Source: Polaromonas sp. 39-63-25 (GTDB lineage Bacteria; Pseudomonadota; Gammaproteobacteria; Burkholderiales; Burkholderiaceae_C). From it: 64,000 nt of DNA. Below, in pieces: positions 17,173 through 27,683 of this stretch. The stretch's first letter is position 1. Each line of letters starts with the position of its first letter. The translations under genes and the position numbers were made by a program. Under the pieces are notes generated by a model. That model was not told where the DNA came from, searched no databases, and saw only the letters and a list, made by a program, of their open reading frames with translations. The stretch lies in the NCBI RefSeq assembly GCF_002278925.1, contig NZ_NCJH01000008.1, positions 1 through 64,000 on the forward strand, read 5' to 3'.

Positions 17173-19752
17173 TCAGGCAGCCGCTATTTTTTTCAGTTGG
17201 TACAGCGCGTCCAGCGCCTCGCGCGGGCTCAGCGCATCAGGGTCGATGCCGTGCAGGGCTTTTTCCACGGCACTGGGTTCGGCGGCGGGCTGCTCGGGCG
17301 GCGCGGCAAACAGGTCGACCTGGGCGCGGCTGGCGGTTTGCTGGGTTTCCAGCGCATCGAGCGCATGGCGCGCGTGGTTGACCACGGCCGCCGGCACACC
17401 GGCGAGTTTGGCCACCGCGATACCGTAACTCTTGCTGGCCGGACCGGGCTCGATGTGATGCAGAAAAACGATGCTGGCACCGGACTCGACCGCGCTGACG
17501 TGCACATTGACCGCCGCATGGTGGCGCGCCGGGAATTCGGTCAGTTCGAAATAATGGGTTGCAAACAGCGTGAAGGCCTGGGTCTTGTTGTGCAGGTGGG
17601 CGGCAATGCCGCCGGCCAGCGCCAGGCCGTCGAAGGTGGATGTGCCGCGGCCGATCTCGTCCATCAGCACCAGCGAGTGCGGCGTGGCGGCGTGCAGGAT
17701 CTGCGCCGCCTCGGTCATCTCCAGCATGAAGGTGGACTGCGCGTTGGCCACGTCGTCGGCCGCGCCGATGCGGGTGTGGATGGCGTCGATCGGCCCCAGG
17801 CGGCAGGCGCTGGCCGGCACGAAGGAGCCCACGCTGGCCAGCAGCACGATGATGGCCACCTGGCGCATGTAGGTGGACTTGCCGCCCATGTTGGGGCCGG
17901 TGATGATCTGCATGCGGCTCTTGCCGCTCAGGCTGCAGTCGTTGGCGATGAAGGAGCCGCCGCTGGTTTCCGCCAGCCGCGCCTCGACCACCGGATGCCG
18001 TCCCTGGCTGATGTCTATGCAGGGCTCTTTCACGAACACCGGGGCGGTCCAGTTCAGCGTGAGTGAACGTTCGGCCAGCGCGCACAGGGCGTCCAGGCTG
18101 GCCAGCGCGCGCGCCAGGCGGCTCAGCACCGGCACAAACGCCTGCAGTTCATCGAGCAACTGCTCGTACAGCCATTTTTCGCGGGCCAGCGCACGCTCCT
18201 GCGCCGACAGGGCCTTGTCCTCGAAGGCCTTGAGTTCGGGTGTGATGTAACGCTCGGCGTTTTTCAGCGTCTGGCGGCGGCGGTAGTCGTCGGGCACCTT
18301 GTCGAGCTGGCCCTGGGTGACCTCGATGTAAAAGCCGTGCACCTTGTTGAACTGCACACGCAGGTTGGCGATGCCGGTGCGGGCCTTCTCGCGGCCTTCG
18401 AGGTCGAGCAGGAAGTCGTCGCAGTTGGTCTGGATCGCGCGCAGCTCGTCGAGGTCGGCGTCGCAGCCGTGGTTGATCACGCCGCCGTCGCGAATCAGCG
18501 CGGCGGGTTCGTCGAGCACATAACGCTGCAGCAGGGCGGCGCAGACAGGCGGCGCCTGCAGGTCCGCGAAAATAGTGGTCAAAAGTGCCGATAGCCCCTG
18601 CTGGCCGGGCGCCAGCAGCTCTGTTTTTTGTAGCGTATCGCGCAGGGCAATGAGCTCGCGCGGGCGCACCTGGCGCAGCGCGATGCGCGCGGTGATGCGT
18701 TCAACGTCGCTGCTGCCCTTGAGGCGGGCGCGCAGTGTCTGCTGCAGGCCGGCGCGCAGGGCGGTGATGGCTTCGAGCCGCGCGGCCGCCTGGCTGCGGT
18801 CGCGCCGCGGGCTCAGCAGCCAGCTTTTGAGCGCGCGGCTGCCCATGCCGGTGGTGCAGGTGTCGAGCAGTGAAAACAGCGTGGGCGAGTCCTCGCCGCG
18901 CAGGGTCTGGGTCAGCTCCAGGTTGCGCCGGGTGGTCTGGGGCAGTTCGATCAGCTCGCCCGAACGCACCACCTGCAGGCTGTGCACATGGGACAGCGCG
19001 CGGCCCTGGGTGTGTTCGGCATAACCGAGCAGCGCCGACGCCGCTGCGTGGGCCTCGGGCAGGGCCTCGGCGTTCCACGAGGCCAGCGAGGCCACCTGCA
19101 GCTGCGCCAGCAGCCGGCGCGCGCCCAGCGCGCTGTCGAACTGCCAGGCCGGGCGGGCGCTGACGGCACAGCGCTGGATTTTCAGGCGCTGCTCGAAGGC
19201 GGGCGTGACATCGACGTTGTAGAGCAGTTCGCTGGGCGCGATGCGGGCGATCCAGGCCTCAAGCTCGTCGCTGGCGCAGTGCGCCAGGTGGATTTCACCC
19301 TGCGTGACGCTGAGCCAGGCCAGGCCGCAGGTGTTGCGGCTGCCCTGGTGCACCGCCAGCAGGATGGATTCGGTCTTGTCGGCGAGCAGCTCGGTGTCGG
19401 TCAGGGTGCCGGGCGTGACCACCCGCACCACCTTGCGCTCGACCGGGCCCTTGGCGGTGGCCACGTCGCCGACCTGCTCGCAGATCGCCACCGACTCGCC
19501 CAGCTTGATCAGTTTGGCGAGGTAACCCTCCAGCGAGTGGAAGGGCACGCCGGCCATGACGACTGGTTCACCGGCCGACTGGCCGCGCCGGGTCAGCGTG
19601 ATGTCGAGCAAGCGCGCGGCTTTTTCGGCGTCGGCATAAAACAATTCGTAAAAGTCACCCATGCGGTACAGCAGCAGGGTGTCTGGGTAGTCCGCCTTCA
19701 GGCCCAGGTACTGGGTCATCATTGGAGTATGGGTCTTAACGGCGTCGGTCAT
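17173..19752 (-). CDS. mutS: DNA mismatch repair ATPase MutS
   Basis: Recognises base mismatches and small loops, then recruits MutL. The 859-residue length is normal. The N-terminal mismatch-binding domain starts [19 protein letters not shown] and continues [12 protein letters not shown], with the mismatch-contacting Phe-x-Glu. The Walker A is GPNMGGKST (residues 619-627, Lys625), Walker [17 protein letters not shown], and the ABC signature region STFMLEM. The C-terminal [16 protein letters not shown] is the usual end. A decayed copy of the first 50 or so codons lies 8.6 kb to the right (28346-28490) in the same orientation. Confidence 0.98.
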   Translation of the reverse strand: MTDAVKTHTPMMTQYLGLKADYPDTLLLYRMGDFYELFYADAEKAARLLDITLTRRGQSAGEPVVMAGVPFHSLEGYLAKLIKLGESVAICEQVGDVATAKGPVERKVVRVVTPGTLTDTELLADKTESILLAVHQGSRNTCGLAWLSVTQGEIHLAHCASDELEAWIARIAPSELLYNVDVTPAFEQRLKIQRCAVSARPAWQFDSALGARRLLAQLQVASLASWNAEALPEAHAAASALLGYAEHTQGRALSHVHSLQVVRSGELIELPQTTRRNLELTQTLRGEDSPTLFSLLDTCTTGMGSRALKSWLLSPRRDRSQAAARLEAITALRAGLQQTLRARLKGSSDVERITARIALRQVRPRELIALRDTLQKTELLAPGQQGLSALLTTIFADLQAPPVCAALLQRYVLDEPAALIRDGGVINHGCDADLDELRAIQTNCDDFLLDLEGREKARTGIANLRVQFNKVHGFYIEVTQGQLDKVPDDYRRRQTLKNAERYITPELKAFEDKALSAQERALAREKWLYEQLLDELQAFVPVLSRLARALASLDALCALAERSLTLNWTAPVFVKEPCIDISQGRHPVVEARLAETSGGSFIANDCSLSGKSRMQIITGPNMGGKSTYMRQVAIIVLLASVGSFVPASACRLGPIDAIHTRIGAADDVANAQSTFMLEMTEAAQILHAATPHSLVLMDEIGRGTSTFDGLALAGGIAAHLHNKTQAFTLFATHYFELTEFPARHHAAVNVHVSAVESGASIVFLHHIEPGPASKSYGIAVAKLAGVPAAVVNHARHALDALETQQTASRAQVDLFAAPPEQPAAEPSAVEKALHGIDPDALSPREALDALYQLKKIAAA

Positions 19753-19895
19753 TGGCTCAAGTCTATCAACACCCGATGAGTCGTCTCTGCCGAAAAGGGC
19801 AGCGGTGCCGATGGCGGCAAGATTGGCGTGGGCCCCTCGAGCCCGGAAAGCACAGCGTCCACGATGGAACGAGCTGGTGGCCTGGCGTCCCCAGT

Positions 19896-20105
19896 TCAGT
19901 GGCCTTGATGAATGAACTGCACCAAAGCGGGGTATTCCTTGTGCACCGTGACGGTGCGTCGAGCTGGCGATTCGCCTTTTTCGGATTTGTTGATCGACTC
20001 GAGGTCTGTAACACGGCGGATCCCGTCGAATGATTCATGGAGGCCTTGCCTCCTGAGGAGCGTGGTGTTGGACGGGTTCGGGTTTCCTCTGGTGTTGAGT
20101 GAGAA
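19896..20105 (-). pseudogene. Open-frame fragment without start, unknown
   Basis: A 69-codon stretch, open from a TAG at 20106-20108 to a TGA at 19896-19898, with no ATG or GTG at its head. It reads in part [20 protein letters not shown] and ends [20 protein letters not shown]. The residue mix (charged, then hydrophobic near the end) is coding-like, and it may be the tail of a lost gene at the operon boundary. I do not recognise the family. The rest of 19753-20136 shows no gene. Confidence 0.3.
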
Positions 20106-20136
20106 CTATATCTGGCATAAACCATGCTCATGCAAA

Positions 20137-20161
20137 TTCAAGTGACTTGAACTGTATTCAA
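20137..20161. promoter_or_regulatory. Candidate operator upstream of the ABC-amidase operon
   Basis: TTCAAGTGACTTGAA (20137-20151) is a perfect 15-base palindrome. Its right arm TTGAA pairs again with TTCAA at 20157-20161 across five bases. A further ACTTGATTTGAA follows near 20187. The array lies 75 bases before the first operon gene and is a good candidate site for the XRE-cupin regulator encoded at the operon's end; the link is inferred. Confidence 0.45.
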
Positions 20162-20225
20162 AGTGCTCTCAATCAGAATCCTGTTACTTGATTTGAACCA
20201 TCCCTCCACCCGAAAGGAAACGACC

Positions 20226-21401
20226 ATGCGTAGGCGAAACACAATATTGGCAGGAACGGCGCTGCTGACATCCATGAGTCTGGCTCTTCTGGCCAGTCCA
20301 GTCATGGCTAAAGAGGTGGTGAAAATCGCCTTTGTCGGTCCGTTGACCGGTGGGGTCTCCAATATGGGTCTGGGGGGGCGCAATTCTGCAGAATTGGCGG
20401 TACGCCTGCGCAATCAGGACCCGAAGTCCAAATACACCTATGAATTGGTGGCGCAGGACGACGAGTGCAAACCCAACGTGGGTGTGCAGGTGGCGACCAA
20501 GGTAGCCGCAGACAAAACTATCGTGGCGGGCGTCACGCACTATTGCTCCGCAGTCGCCATGGCCACGGCTGGCGTGTACAACCGTTTTGGCATGCCCGCT
20601 GTGGTGTGGGGTGCGGTTTTGCCAGAGGTCACCTACGGCAACAACTTCAAGGAGGTTCACCGTGTCAACGGCACGATGATCAATCAGAACGAGATTGCCT
20701 ACAAGTTCATGGCCGGACTGGGGTACAAAAAATGGGCCATTATTCATGACACAACGGACTACGGCAAAGGGCACAACAAATACTTCAGCGAGTTCCTGAA
20801 AAAAGGTGGTGGTACGGTCCTGGGCACTTTCGGTGTGACGGCTGACCAACAGGACTTCACCACCGAACTGACCAAGATTCGTGAGTTGAATCCGGACGTC
20901 ATTTACTTCGGCGGACTGACACCGCTCGGCGTACGGATTCGGACCCAGATGGAAAAGCTGGGCATCAAGGCTCAACTCCAGGGCACCTCCGGGATCAAGT
21001 CTGACGCCTATATTCAAGGTGCAGGCAAGGAACTGGCTGAAGGCACGCTTTCGTTTATCGAAGGGGCGCCATGGGAGAAGCTGCCGGGCGGGTTGTTCTT
21101 CACCAGCAAATACGCGCAGCAAAAATACAGTGAATCGGCAGAGGCTTATGGTCCCTTTGCGTTTGCCGCCGCCAATCTGATCATGGATGCGGTGGAGAAA
21201 GTCGGTCCGGATCGCAAAAAAGTGCGTGACACCCTGAACAGTACCAAGGATGTGGACACCATCATTGGCAAGGTGACCTTTGACGATCATCGCCAGAACA
21301 TCGTTCCGCTCATCACCAAGTACGTGGTGGAAAACGGTGCATGGGTGGTTTGGGAAGACAGCAGCTACGGCAAAGGCAAGCGCAAGCTGGCCGGTCTGTA
21401 A
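20226..21401 (+). CDS. Liv-type ABC transporter substrate-binding protein
   Basis: Periplasmic binding protein (Peripla_BP_6) of 391 residues. A signal peptide ends at SPVMA-KEVVK, and the mature protein begins IAFVGPLTGGVSNMGLGGRNS, typical of LivJ-like receptors. The cleft segments FGMPAVVWGAVLPEVT, YKKWAIIHDTTDYG and NPDVIYFGGLTPLG are present. The pocket differs from leucine-binding proteins as far as I can judge, so the ligand is not assigned; the amidase and carbamoylase partners suggest an amide or ureido compound. AAAGGAAACGACC precedes the ATG at 20226, preferred to the earlier in-frame codon at 20163. Confidence 0.9.
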   Translation: MRRRNTILAGTALLTSMSLALLASPVMAKEVVKIAFVGPLTGGVSNMGLGGRNSAELAVRLRNQDPKSKYTYELVAQDDECKPNVGVQVATKVAADKTIVAGVTHYCSAVAMATAGVYNRFGMPAVVWGAVLPEVTYGNNFKEVHRVNGTMINQNEIAYKFMAGLGYKKWAIIHDTTDYGKGHNKYFSEFLKKGGGTVLGTFGVTADQQDFTTELTKIRELNPDVIYFGGLTPLGVRIRTQMEKLGIKAQLQGTSGIKSDAYIQGAGKELAEGTLSFIEGAPWEKLPGGLFFTSKYAQQKYSESAEAYGPFAFAAANLIMDAVEKVGPDRKKVRDTLNSTKDVDTIIGKVTFDDHRQNIVPLITKYVVENGAWVVWEDSSYGKGKRKLAGL

Positions 21402-21471
21402 TTCCCTGGATACCCTCCTGCACGCCATCGGCGGCGCGGGAGGGTAATCTTCAATCGTTTCAGGAAACCTG

Positions 21472-22401
21472 ATGAGTGAAGTTAGTCAATACATCTTCAA
21501 CGGCCTGATGCTGGGCGTTATTTACGCCATGGTCGCTGTTGGCTTTACCCTGTTTTTCGGGGTTCTGGACGTTGTCAAGTTCTCGCACGGGGAGACCTTG
21601 ATGGTGGGGGCCTTCGCCGGGCTCACCGCGTTCATCGTGATGATGAAAATCGGCGTGGCTTCTCCGGCACTACAGCTGCTCGCGGTGATTGTTTTTGCGG
21701 TCGCCGTGACTGGTTTGCTGGGAGCCGGCATCGCCAAGTTCCTGATCCTGCCGCTGCGTCATGCGCCACCGCTCAACACGCTGCTGGCGACGCTGATGCT
21801 CGGCACCGTGATGCGCGAGGCGGTTCGTCTGTTCTATCCTGACGGATCCAACCCAAAACCGTTTCCTGCATTGCTGCCTACCTCCATGGTTGAGCTGGGC
21901 GGGCTTTCATTGCGAATTGACAACCTCATTTTGCTGGCCAGCGGCCTGCTCGCCATTGCAGGGGTACACCTCCTCATCACGCGCACCAAACTCGGCATGG
22001 CGATTCGTGCCGTGGCGCAAGACGGGGAGACCGCTCGCTTGATGGGCATCAACTTCGAGGCGGTGGTGCTGATCACCTTTGCACTGGGGTCTGGCCTGGC
22101 TGCGCTCGCCGGCGTGATGAATGGCCTGTACTACAACGAAGTCAACTTCAATGTCGGCTTGCTGCTGGGGGTCATCGGGTTTGCCGCGGCCATTCTGGGG
22201 GGGCTGGGCAATATCTATGGCGCCATCATTGGCGGATTTCTTTTTGCTGCCTTGCAGGTGATTGGCAGCGCCATGTTGCCCGCACTGATTCCCGATATTC
22301 CAAGCTCTTACAAGGATGTTTTTGCCTTCGCCGTCGTCATCATTTTTATGGCCTGGAAGCCGACTGGTCTGATCGCCGAAAAGTCGAGCGAACGCGTTTA
22401 G
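21472..22401 (+). CDS. Branched-chain-type ABC permease (LivH-like)
   Basis: A 309-residue inner-membrane permease with about eight helices, opening YIFNGLMLGVIYAMVAVGFTL as LivH proteins do. The ABC-contact loop is GMAIRAVAQDGETARLMGIN, with the EAA-like region on the cytosolic side. AFALGSG-like and GGLGNIYGAIIGGFLFAALQ segments close the protein. CAGGAAACCTG precedes the ATG. It forms the channel with the LivM-like product four bases downstream. Confidence 0.93.
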   Translation: MSEVSQYIFNGLMLGVIYAMVAVGFTLFFGVLDVVKFSHGETLMVGAFAGLTAFIVMMKIGVASPALQLLAVIVFAVAVTGLLGAGIAKFLILPLRHAPPLNTLLATLMLGTVMREAVRLFYPDGSNPKPFPALLPTSMVELGGLSLRIDNLILLASGLLAIAGVHLLITRTKLGMAIRAVAQDGETARLMGINFEAVVLITFALGSGLAALAGVMNGLYYNEVNFNVGLLLGVIGFAAAILGGLGNIYGAIIGGFLFAALQVIGSAMLPALIPDIPSSYKDVFAFAVVIIFMAWKPTGLIAEKSSERV

Positions 22402-22405
22402 TACC

Positions 22406-23572
22406 ATGAAAACACAAGAATCCATGACCCCCGCGAAATCTGCCGTGATGCTCAGCATCGCGGCGCTGGTCCTGACCGTCTATGCATGGTTGTTCCTGCA
22501 TGCAGAGAGCCAAATCGGCATTGCCATTTTGCTGGTTGCCGCGATCCTGGCAGTGATGTTGAGTCGCCGATTCGGCGTGACGTTGCTGGTCGAGGAGTCG
22601 GCCGCGCGGCGCCCGGGCTTGTCCCGATGGTTGGCAGTTGGCTGTGGCCTGGCCCTGATTGCGGCTTTCCACAGCTCACACTTCGTGTTGCTGATGCTGT
22701 GCGGCGTGTTGCTGTACGCCACGGCCTGTCTCGGTTTGACGGTGCAGTTCGGCTACGCGGGCGTGGCCAACTTTGCAGGTGCCGCATTTTTCGGCATTGG
22801 CAGTTACGCCACGGCCGTACTTGCTTCCCACACCGCCATTCCCCACGTCCTCGTCATCTTGATCTCTGGCTTGAGTGCCGCCCTTATCGGTTCGCTGCTG
22901 ATCTTGCCGGTGTTGCGAACACGTGGTCACTATGCGGCGCTGGTCACCATCGCATTCGGCATCCTGTTCAAGACCTTCATCGAGGTCAACGATGTGCTGG
23001 GTGGGCCACAAGGCCTGCAGGTGCCCGGCATGAAATTGCTCGGCTTGTCGTTGAACGAGGGTTTCAGCCTGTTCGGCCTGGAGATCTCGTTTTATGTGAC
23101 TTACGCATTACTCAGTCTTTCCATGTTCTCGGGCGTCTATGCCCTGGTCAATGCACTGGAGCGCTCCTGGGTCGGCCTGAGCATGGACGTGTTGCGAACC
23201 GATGAAACGGCGGCATCAACTTTCGGCCTGCACATCGTTCGCTGGAAGATCATCGCCTTCACCATGGGCAACTTTTTCGCGGGTATCGCCGGCGCTCTTT
23301 ACGGGATGGTCATTGCATTTGTCGCGCCCAACAACTTCACTTTTGGTGATTCGCTGCTGATGCTCTCGATTGTCATTCTGGGTGGCCTGGGCAATATTGC
23401 CGGCCTGATCCCGGCCGCGGTGATTGTGTTGATTCTTCCTGAAAAACTTCAATTCATTCAGGAGTACCGCTTCCTGTTGTATGCAGCGCTGGTGATTGTG
23501 ATTCTGCTGTTCCGGCCGCAGGGGCTGCTGCCGCGCAAGACACGGATATTTTTCGCCAGGAAGGATTCATGA
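22406..23572 (+). CDS. Branched-chain-type ABC permease (LivM-like)
   Basis: A 388-residue membrane permease, second half of the channel. After an N-terminal extension with two to three helices, the LivM core reads GLTVQFGYAGVANFAGAAFF, GIGSYATAVLA, then RGHYAALVTIAFGILFKTFIE. The coupling loop is SWVGLSMDVLRTDETAASTFG, and VILGGLGNIAGLIPAAVIVLI lies near the end with the tail LFRPQGLLPRKTR. It overlaps the next ATPase gene by four bases. Confidence 0.93.
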   Translation: MKTQESMTPAKSAVMLSIAALVLTVYAWLFLHAESQIGIAILLVAAILAVMLSRRFGVTLLVEESAARRPGLSRWLAVGCGLALIAAFHSSHFVLLMLCGVLLYATACLGLTVQFGYAGVANFAGAAFFGIGSYATAVLASHTAIPHVLVILISGLSAALIGSLLILPVLRTRGHYAALVTIAFGILFKTFIEVNDVLGGPQGLQVPGMKLLGLSLNEGFSLFGLEISFYVTYALLSLSMFSGVYALVNALERSWVGLSMDVLRTDETAASTFGLHIVRWKIIAFTMGNFFAGIAGALYGMVIAFVAPNNFTFGDSLLMLSIVILGGLGNIAGLIPAAVIVLILPEKLQFIQEYRFLLYAALVIVILLFRPQGLLPRKTRIFFARKDS

Positions 23573-24354
23573 TGGCCGGCCAGTCCCTGATCTCGGTTGA
23601 CAAGCTGACCATGCGTTTTGGCGGCCTGACGGCGCTCGATGAGCTGTCCATGACTGTGCAGGAGGGAGAAATACTCGGCCTGCTGGGTCCGAACGGCTCC
23701 GGCAAGACCACCTTCTTCAATGTGTTGACCGGGCTGTACAAAGCCAGCAGCGGCAGCATTTTCCTTGACGGTGAAAACATCATTGGCAAGACGCCGCAGG
23801 AGGTGTATCGCAGCGGCGTCGCCCGTACGTTCCAGCGTTCCCGCCTTTCACTGTCCCTCACGGTTTTCGACAATATTGTCATTGGCGACTATCAGCACAT
23901 GCAGCATGGCCTGATCTTCAATCTGTTGCGGCGCAAGGCGTTTCGGGCCGAGTACGAAGCTTACGTCGAGAAAGTGACGGCCTTGCTGGAGATCTTCAGC
24001 CCTCCTCTGGTCGGGCGGCTGTTCGAGCCGGTCGATAGCTTCACGATGATCGACCGCCGCCGCATCGAGGTTTGTCGCGCGCTGCTGAGCGGGCCGCGCC
24101 TGTTGCTTCTGGACGAGCCCTCCGCAGGCATGACGCATGATGAAACAGACGAGTTGATGCAGGATATTTTGCAGGTACGTGGAAAGCTTGACAGGCTGTC
24201 TGTCGTCCTGATCGAGCATGAAATGAACGTAATCGAAAGAATCACTGACCGCTGCGTCGTCCTGAACTACGGCAAGAAAATCGCCGAAGGACGTTATGCC
24301 GAGATCACGGCCGATCCGCATGTGCAGACCGCTTACCTCGGAGAAGCTGCATGA
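23569..24354 (+). CDS. ABC transporter ATP-binding protein (LivG-like)
   Basis: A 261-residue ATPase. Walker A is GPNGSGKTT (about residues 44-52), followed by [20 protein letters not shown]. The signature region reads [20 protein letters not shown], where the usual LSxGQ is replaced by [10 protein letters not shown], then Walker [12 protein letters not shown] and switch His in IEHEMN. The unusual signature may be genuine divergence and could lower ATPase activity. Four-base overlaps on both sides place it firmly in the operon. Confidence 0.92.
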   Translation: MMAGQSLISVDKLTMRFGGLTALDELSMTVQEGEILGLLGPNGSGKTTFFNVLTGLYKASSGSIFLDGENIIGKTPQEVYRSGVARTFQRSRLSLSLTVFDNIVIGDYQHMQHGLIFNLLRRKAFRAEYEAYVEKVTALLEIFSPPLVGRLFEPVDSFTMIDRRRIEVCRALLSGPRLLLLDEPSAGMTHDETDELMQDILQVRGKLDRLSVVLIEHEMNVIERITDRCVVLNYGKKIAEGRYAEITADPHVQTAYLGEAA

Positions 24355-25058
24355 GCAAGCTCAGTGTCAAGAATCTCACCACCGGCTATGACAAGGTCAA
24401 TGTCCTGCATGATGTGTCGATCGAGGTGGAGCCGGGCAAGATCACCTGCATCCTGGGGTCAAACGGGGCAGGAAAGAGCACGCTGATCCGTTCGATTCTC
24501 GGCCTCACGCCTCCCCGTCAGGGAGAAATCTGGTGGGATGGGCGCAACCTGGCGGGTGAAAAAACGCACAAAATCATTGCCAGCGGCATTGCCTGCATTC
24601 CCGAAGGCCGCAAGGTCTTTCCGCGCATGACCGTCGGGGAGAACCTGGCACTCGGCGCTTTTCTGGAATCCTCCCCTGCCCGGATTCGGGAGCGGCTGGC
24701 GCGGGTCTACGAGATATTCCCGCGTCTGAAGGAACGGTCGGTGCAGCTTGCCGGCACCATGTCGGGCGGCGAGCAGGCCATGGTGTCGATTGGTCGCGGC
24801 CTGATGGCCGAACCCAAGTTGCTGCTGATTGATGAACCATCGCTGGGTTTGTCGCCTTTGTATGTGAAAGAAAACTTCAAGGTGATCCAGCAGATCAATG
24901 ATCTCGGGGTGACGGTTCTTCTGGTGGAGCAGAACGCCCGTCAAACGCTGGCGATCGCGCACCATGGATATGTTCTTTCGCAGGGCAAGGTCGTTGCCTC
25001 GGGTACGGCGCAGGCGCTGTCCGAGAATGACGAAGTGCGTTCTGCCTATTTCGGCTGA
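24351..25058 (+). CDS. ABC transporter ATP-binding protein (LivF-like)
   Basis: A 235-residue ATPase, partner of the LivG-like subunit. Walker A is GSNGAGKST, followed by [20 protein letters not shown]. The LivF hallmark [21 protein letters not shown] is present. The signature is [20 protein letters not shown], Walker [14 protein letters not shown] and the switch region [11 protein letters not shown]. All motifs are intact. It starts inside the end of the LivG-like gene and ends ten bases before the amidase. Confidence 0.94.
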   Translation: MSKLSVKNLTTGYDKVNVLHDVSIEVEPGKITCILGSNGAGKSTLIRSILGLTPPRQGEIWWDGRNLAGEKTHKIIASGIACIPEGRKVFPRMTVGENLALGAFLESSPARIRERLARVYEIFPRLKERSVQLAGTMSGGEQAMVSIGRGLMAEPKLLLIDEPSLGLSPLYVKENFKVIQQINDLGVTVLLVEQNARQTLAIAHHGYVLSQGKVVASGTAQALSENDEVRSAYFG

Positions 25059-25067
25059 GCAGGTCAC

Positions 25068-26354
25068 ATGCATGACATTCTGACGCTGTCTGCACGGGAC
25101 CTGGCCGCCAGGGTTTCGCGCAGGGAATTGACGGCCGAAGCCGTGACGCGGGCCTACATCGAACAGATTCAGTCTTGCGAACCATCGGTCAAGGCATGGC
25201 AGTTCTTTGATGCAGACATGGCACTGCAAAGTGCGTGTGCACTGGACCGCCACGGCCATAGCAGCAGTGCCCTGCTGCGAGGTGTCCCGGTCGGGGTGAA
25301 AGACCTGATGGATACCGTGGACATGCCAACCGCCTATGGTTCGCCTATTTATGCGGGGCATCGTCCCAAGTTCGATGCCGCATGCGTGGCCGCCTGCCGG
25401 GATGCCGGGATGGTGGTGCTGGGCAAGACCGTCACCACCGAGTTCGCAACCTTTCAGCCTGGCGTGACATGCAATCCCCGCGCGCCGGCAGACGCGCCCC
25501 GCACGCCGGGCGGATCTTCCAGCGGTTCCGCCGCGGCGGTGGCTGCGAACATGGTGCCACTGGCATTCGGGACCCAGACGGCCGGTTCCATCGTGAGGCC
25601 CGCGGCCTACTGTGGCGTGATTGGCTACAAGCCCACCCATGGGACATTGCCGCTGGCCGGTGTCAAGCCGCTCGCGCCCAGTCTCGACACGGTCGGCGCG
25701 TTCGCACGCTCGGTGGATGATGCCGCGTTTTTTGTTGGCGCATTGACCCGGGTCAACCTGGATCCGCAGCGGCAATCGGCCCTTCGCGTGGGCATTTGCC
25801 ATACCCCCCATTGGGATCTCGCCTCGGACGATGCACGCCGTGTGCTTGAACATTCGGCACGCCAGTTTGAAAAGGCGGGTGCACATGTCCATGACCTTGT
25901 GTTGCCGGCTTCGTGCGATGCGTTGACGCAGGTGCAAATTCAGATCATGGCTTATGAAGCCGCAGCAGCGTTTGCGCCGGAGCACCAGCGGCAAGCGGAA
26001 AAGTTCAGCCCGGCCTTTGCGCAACTCCTGGCATTGGGACAGTCGCTGAACGGGGCCGACTTCGCTGCCGCGCAGTTGCTGGCGATGGCTGCGCGACGGG
26101 CGCTGGACGCCGTCTTCGAGTCGGTCGATGTGCTTCTTGCCCCCAGCGCCGAAGGCGAGGCGCCTGCAGGGTTGGGCGCCACGGGTAATCCCATCTTCAA
26201 CCGTCTCTGGACGCTGTTGGGGAACCCCTGTGTGCATGTGCCTGCAGGGACGGGAGCGCACGGCATGCCGGTAGGCGTCACGGTCATTGGCCCGCGATGG
26301 GCGGATGCGCTGACATTGAGCGCAGCGCATACGCTGGAGCTCAGTCTGGGTTGA
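25068..26354 (+). CDS. Amidase-signature family amidase
   Basis: A 428-residue cytoplasmic hydrolase of amide bonds. The catalytic Lys is in GVPVGVKDLMDT (Lys78), the cis-Ser in PGGSSSGSAAAVA (Ser150) and the nucleophile in TAGSIVRPAAYCG (Ser174); the spacing of 24 between the two Ser matches the family. Substrate is not deducible. Relatives include allophanate, malonamate and aryl-amide hydrolases. Position behind a dedicated ABC importer and before a carbamoylase-family hydrolase suggests stepwise breakdown of the imported compound. An ATG at 25068 follows GAGCAGGTCAC. Confidence 0.92.
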   Translation: MHDILTLSARDLAARVSRRELTAEAVTRAYIEQIQSCEPSVKAWQFFDADMALQSACALDRHGHSSSALLRGVPVGVKDLMDTVDMPTAYGSPIYAGHRPKFDAACVAACRDAGMVVLGKTVTTEFATFQPGVTCNPRAPADAPRTPGGSSSGSAAAVAANMVPLAFGTQTAGSIVRPAAYCGVIGYKPTHGTLPLAGVKPLAPSLDTVGAFARSVDDAAFFVGALTRVNLDPQRQSALRVGICHTPHWDLASDDARRVLEHSARQFEKAGAHVHDLVLPASCDALTQVQIQIMAYEAAAAFAPEHQRQAEKFSPAFAQLLALGQSLNGADFAAAQLLAMAARRALDAVFESVDVLLAPSAEGEAPAGLGATGNPIFNRLWTLLGNPCVHVPAGTGAHGMPVGVTVIGPRWADALTLSAAHTLELSLG

Positions 26355-26356
26355 AC

Positions 26357-27667
26357 ATGGACAAAGAGTTGAATGTGACCAAGCCGGAACAACGAGACCA
26401 GACGACGGCCTGCGAGCGCGCGCAGGACCATGTGCAACATGATCGCCTGCAATCGGTCATTGCCGAGCTTGCGGCCTTTGGCGGGCGGTCGGACGGCGGT
26501 GTTTCTCGCGAGACCCTGACCGACAGTGATCTCCAGGCGCGCCGTTATTTGATCGATCTGGCCCGTTCGCGCGGGTGCTCGGTAATGATCGATGACTGCG
26601 CCAACCTGTTTTTTCGTCGTCCGGGAACATCCGATTTGCCGCCGGTTCTGACCGGAAGCCATGCCGATACCCAGCCCGTCGGCGGCAAGCTGGACGGGGC
26701 CTATGGCGTGCTTGCAGGCCTGGAAGTGATTGCTGCGTTGAACGATGCGGGCATCGAGACCCTGCGGGCTGTCGAGGTCGTTGCGTGGACCAACGAAGAG
26801 GGGTGCCGCTTTGGTCCAGGTGCCATGGGCTCCAGTGCTTTTGTCGACCCGAGTTGTCTGCCCACCTATCGAAAATCTGTCGACGCCCAGGGTGTGAGTT
26901 TTGGGGAGGCGTTGGACCTGGCCCTGCGGGCTGTACCGGATGTTCCCCGTCGGCCAATGGCTGAACCGATGTCTGCTTGCGTGGAACTGCATATCGAGCA
27001 AGGCCCCGTGCTCGAGCGTGCCCTTGTGCCGCTGGGCGTCGTCACAGGCATCCAGAGCGTACGCTGGTATCGCGTCCTGGTGACTGGCGCTGCCGGCCAT
27101 GCGGGCACCATGCCCATGGGCGAGCGCGCCGATGCCATGGCCGCTGCCGTCGGGCTGGCGCAGCAGCTGTATGCCTATCAGGCGGTGGCGGTTGGGGGTA
27201 AATTGCGGCTGACGCTGGGCCGATGGCAGGTGAGCCCCAATTCCATCAACACGATTCCCGGTGCCGTGGAGTTCACGGTCGATGTTCGCTGTGTCGATGA
27301 GCAGGTGTTGGTTCAGTTCGAGGTGGCCTTGAAGGAGATCACCCAAGCCTATTCCTGGGCAGGAGAGATTGAATTCGAATCCCTTTTTTCACGTCCCCCG
27401 ACGCATTTCCCTGCCGCGATGCTGGAACTGATTGAGCAGGCCTGCACGCGCGCTTGCAGCAACGCTTCGCTGGCTGCGCCGTTGCGGCTGACGTCCGGCG
27501 CCTTTCATGACGCCATGTACCTCGCGGAGCATTGCCCGACGGCGATGATTTTTGTTCCGAGCAAGGGGGGGGTCAGTCATAATGCTGCGGAGGAAACCGC
27601 ACCTCAGGAGTTGTTTCTGGGCGTTCAGGCGCTGGCTTATGCAGTGACATCGCTGGCCAATGCCTGA
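26357..27667 (+). CDS. Zn-dependent amidohydrolase, carbamoylase/allantoate amidohydrolase family
   Basis: A 436-residue M20-like metal hydrolase of the hydantoinase/carbamoylase family, which cleaves N-carbamoyl amino acids, ureidoglycine or allantoate. Metal ligands are visible: His102 and Asp113 in TGSHADTQPVGGKLDGAYG, the Glu pair in WTNEEGCRFGPGAMGS, His212 in VELHIEQGP and a late His in SGAFHDAMYLA. The lid domain carries GAAGHAGTMPM and the substrate Arg region NSINTIPGAVEFTVDVR. I start at the ATG 26357, directly after the amidase stop. The exact substrate is open. Confidence 0.9.
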   Translation: MDKELNVTKPEQRDQTTACERAQDHVQHDRLQSVIAELAAFGGRSDGGVSRETLTDSDLQARRYLIDLARSRGCSVMIDDCANLFFRRPGTSDLPPVLTGSHADTQPVGGKLDGAYGVLAGLEVIAALNDAGIETLRAVEVVAWTNEEGCRFGPGAMGSSAFVDPSCLPTYRKSVDAQGVSFGEALDLALRAVPDVPRRPMAEPMSACVELHIEQGPVLERALVPLGVVTGIQSVRWYRVLVTGAAGHAGTMPMGERADAMAAAVGLAQQLYAYQAVAVGGKLRLTLGRWQVSPNSINTIPGAVEFTVDVRCVDEQVLVQFEVALKEITQAYSWAGEIEFESLFSRPPTHFPAAMLELIEQACTRACSNASLAAPLRLTSGAFHDAMYLAEHCPTAMIFVPSKGGVSHNAAEETAPQELFLGVQALAYAVTSLANA

Positions 27668-27683
27668 CCTCCGGTGAAAACAA

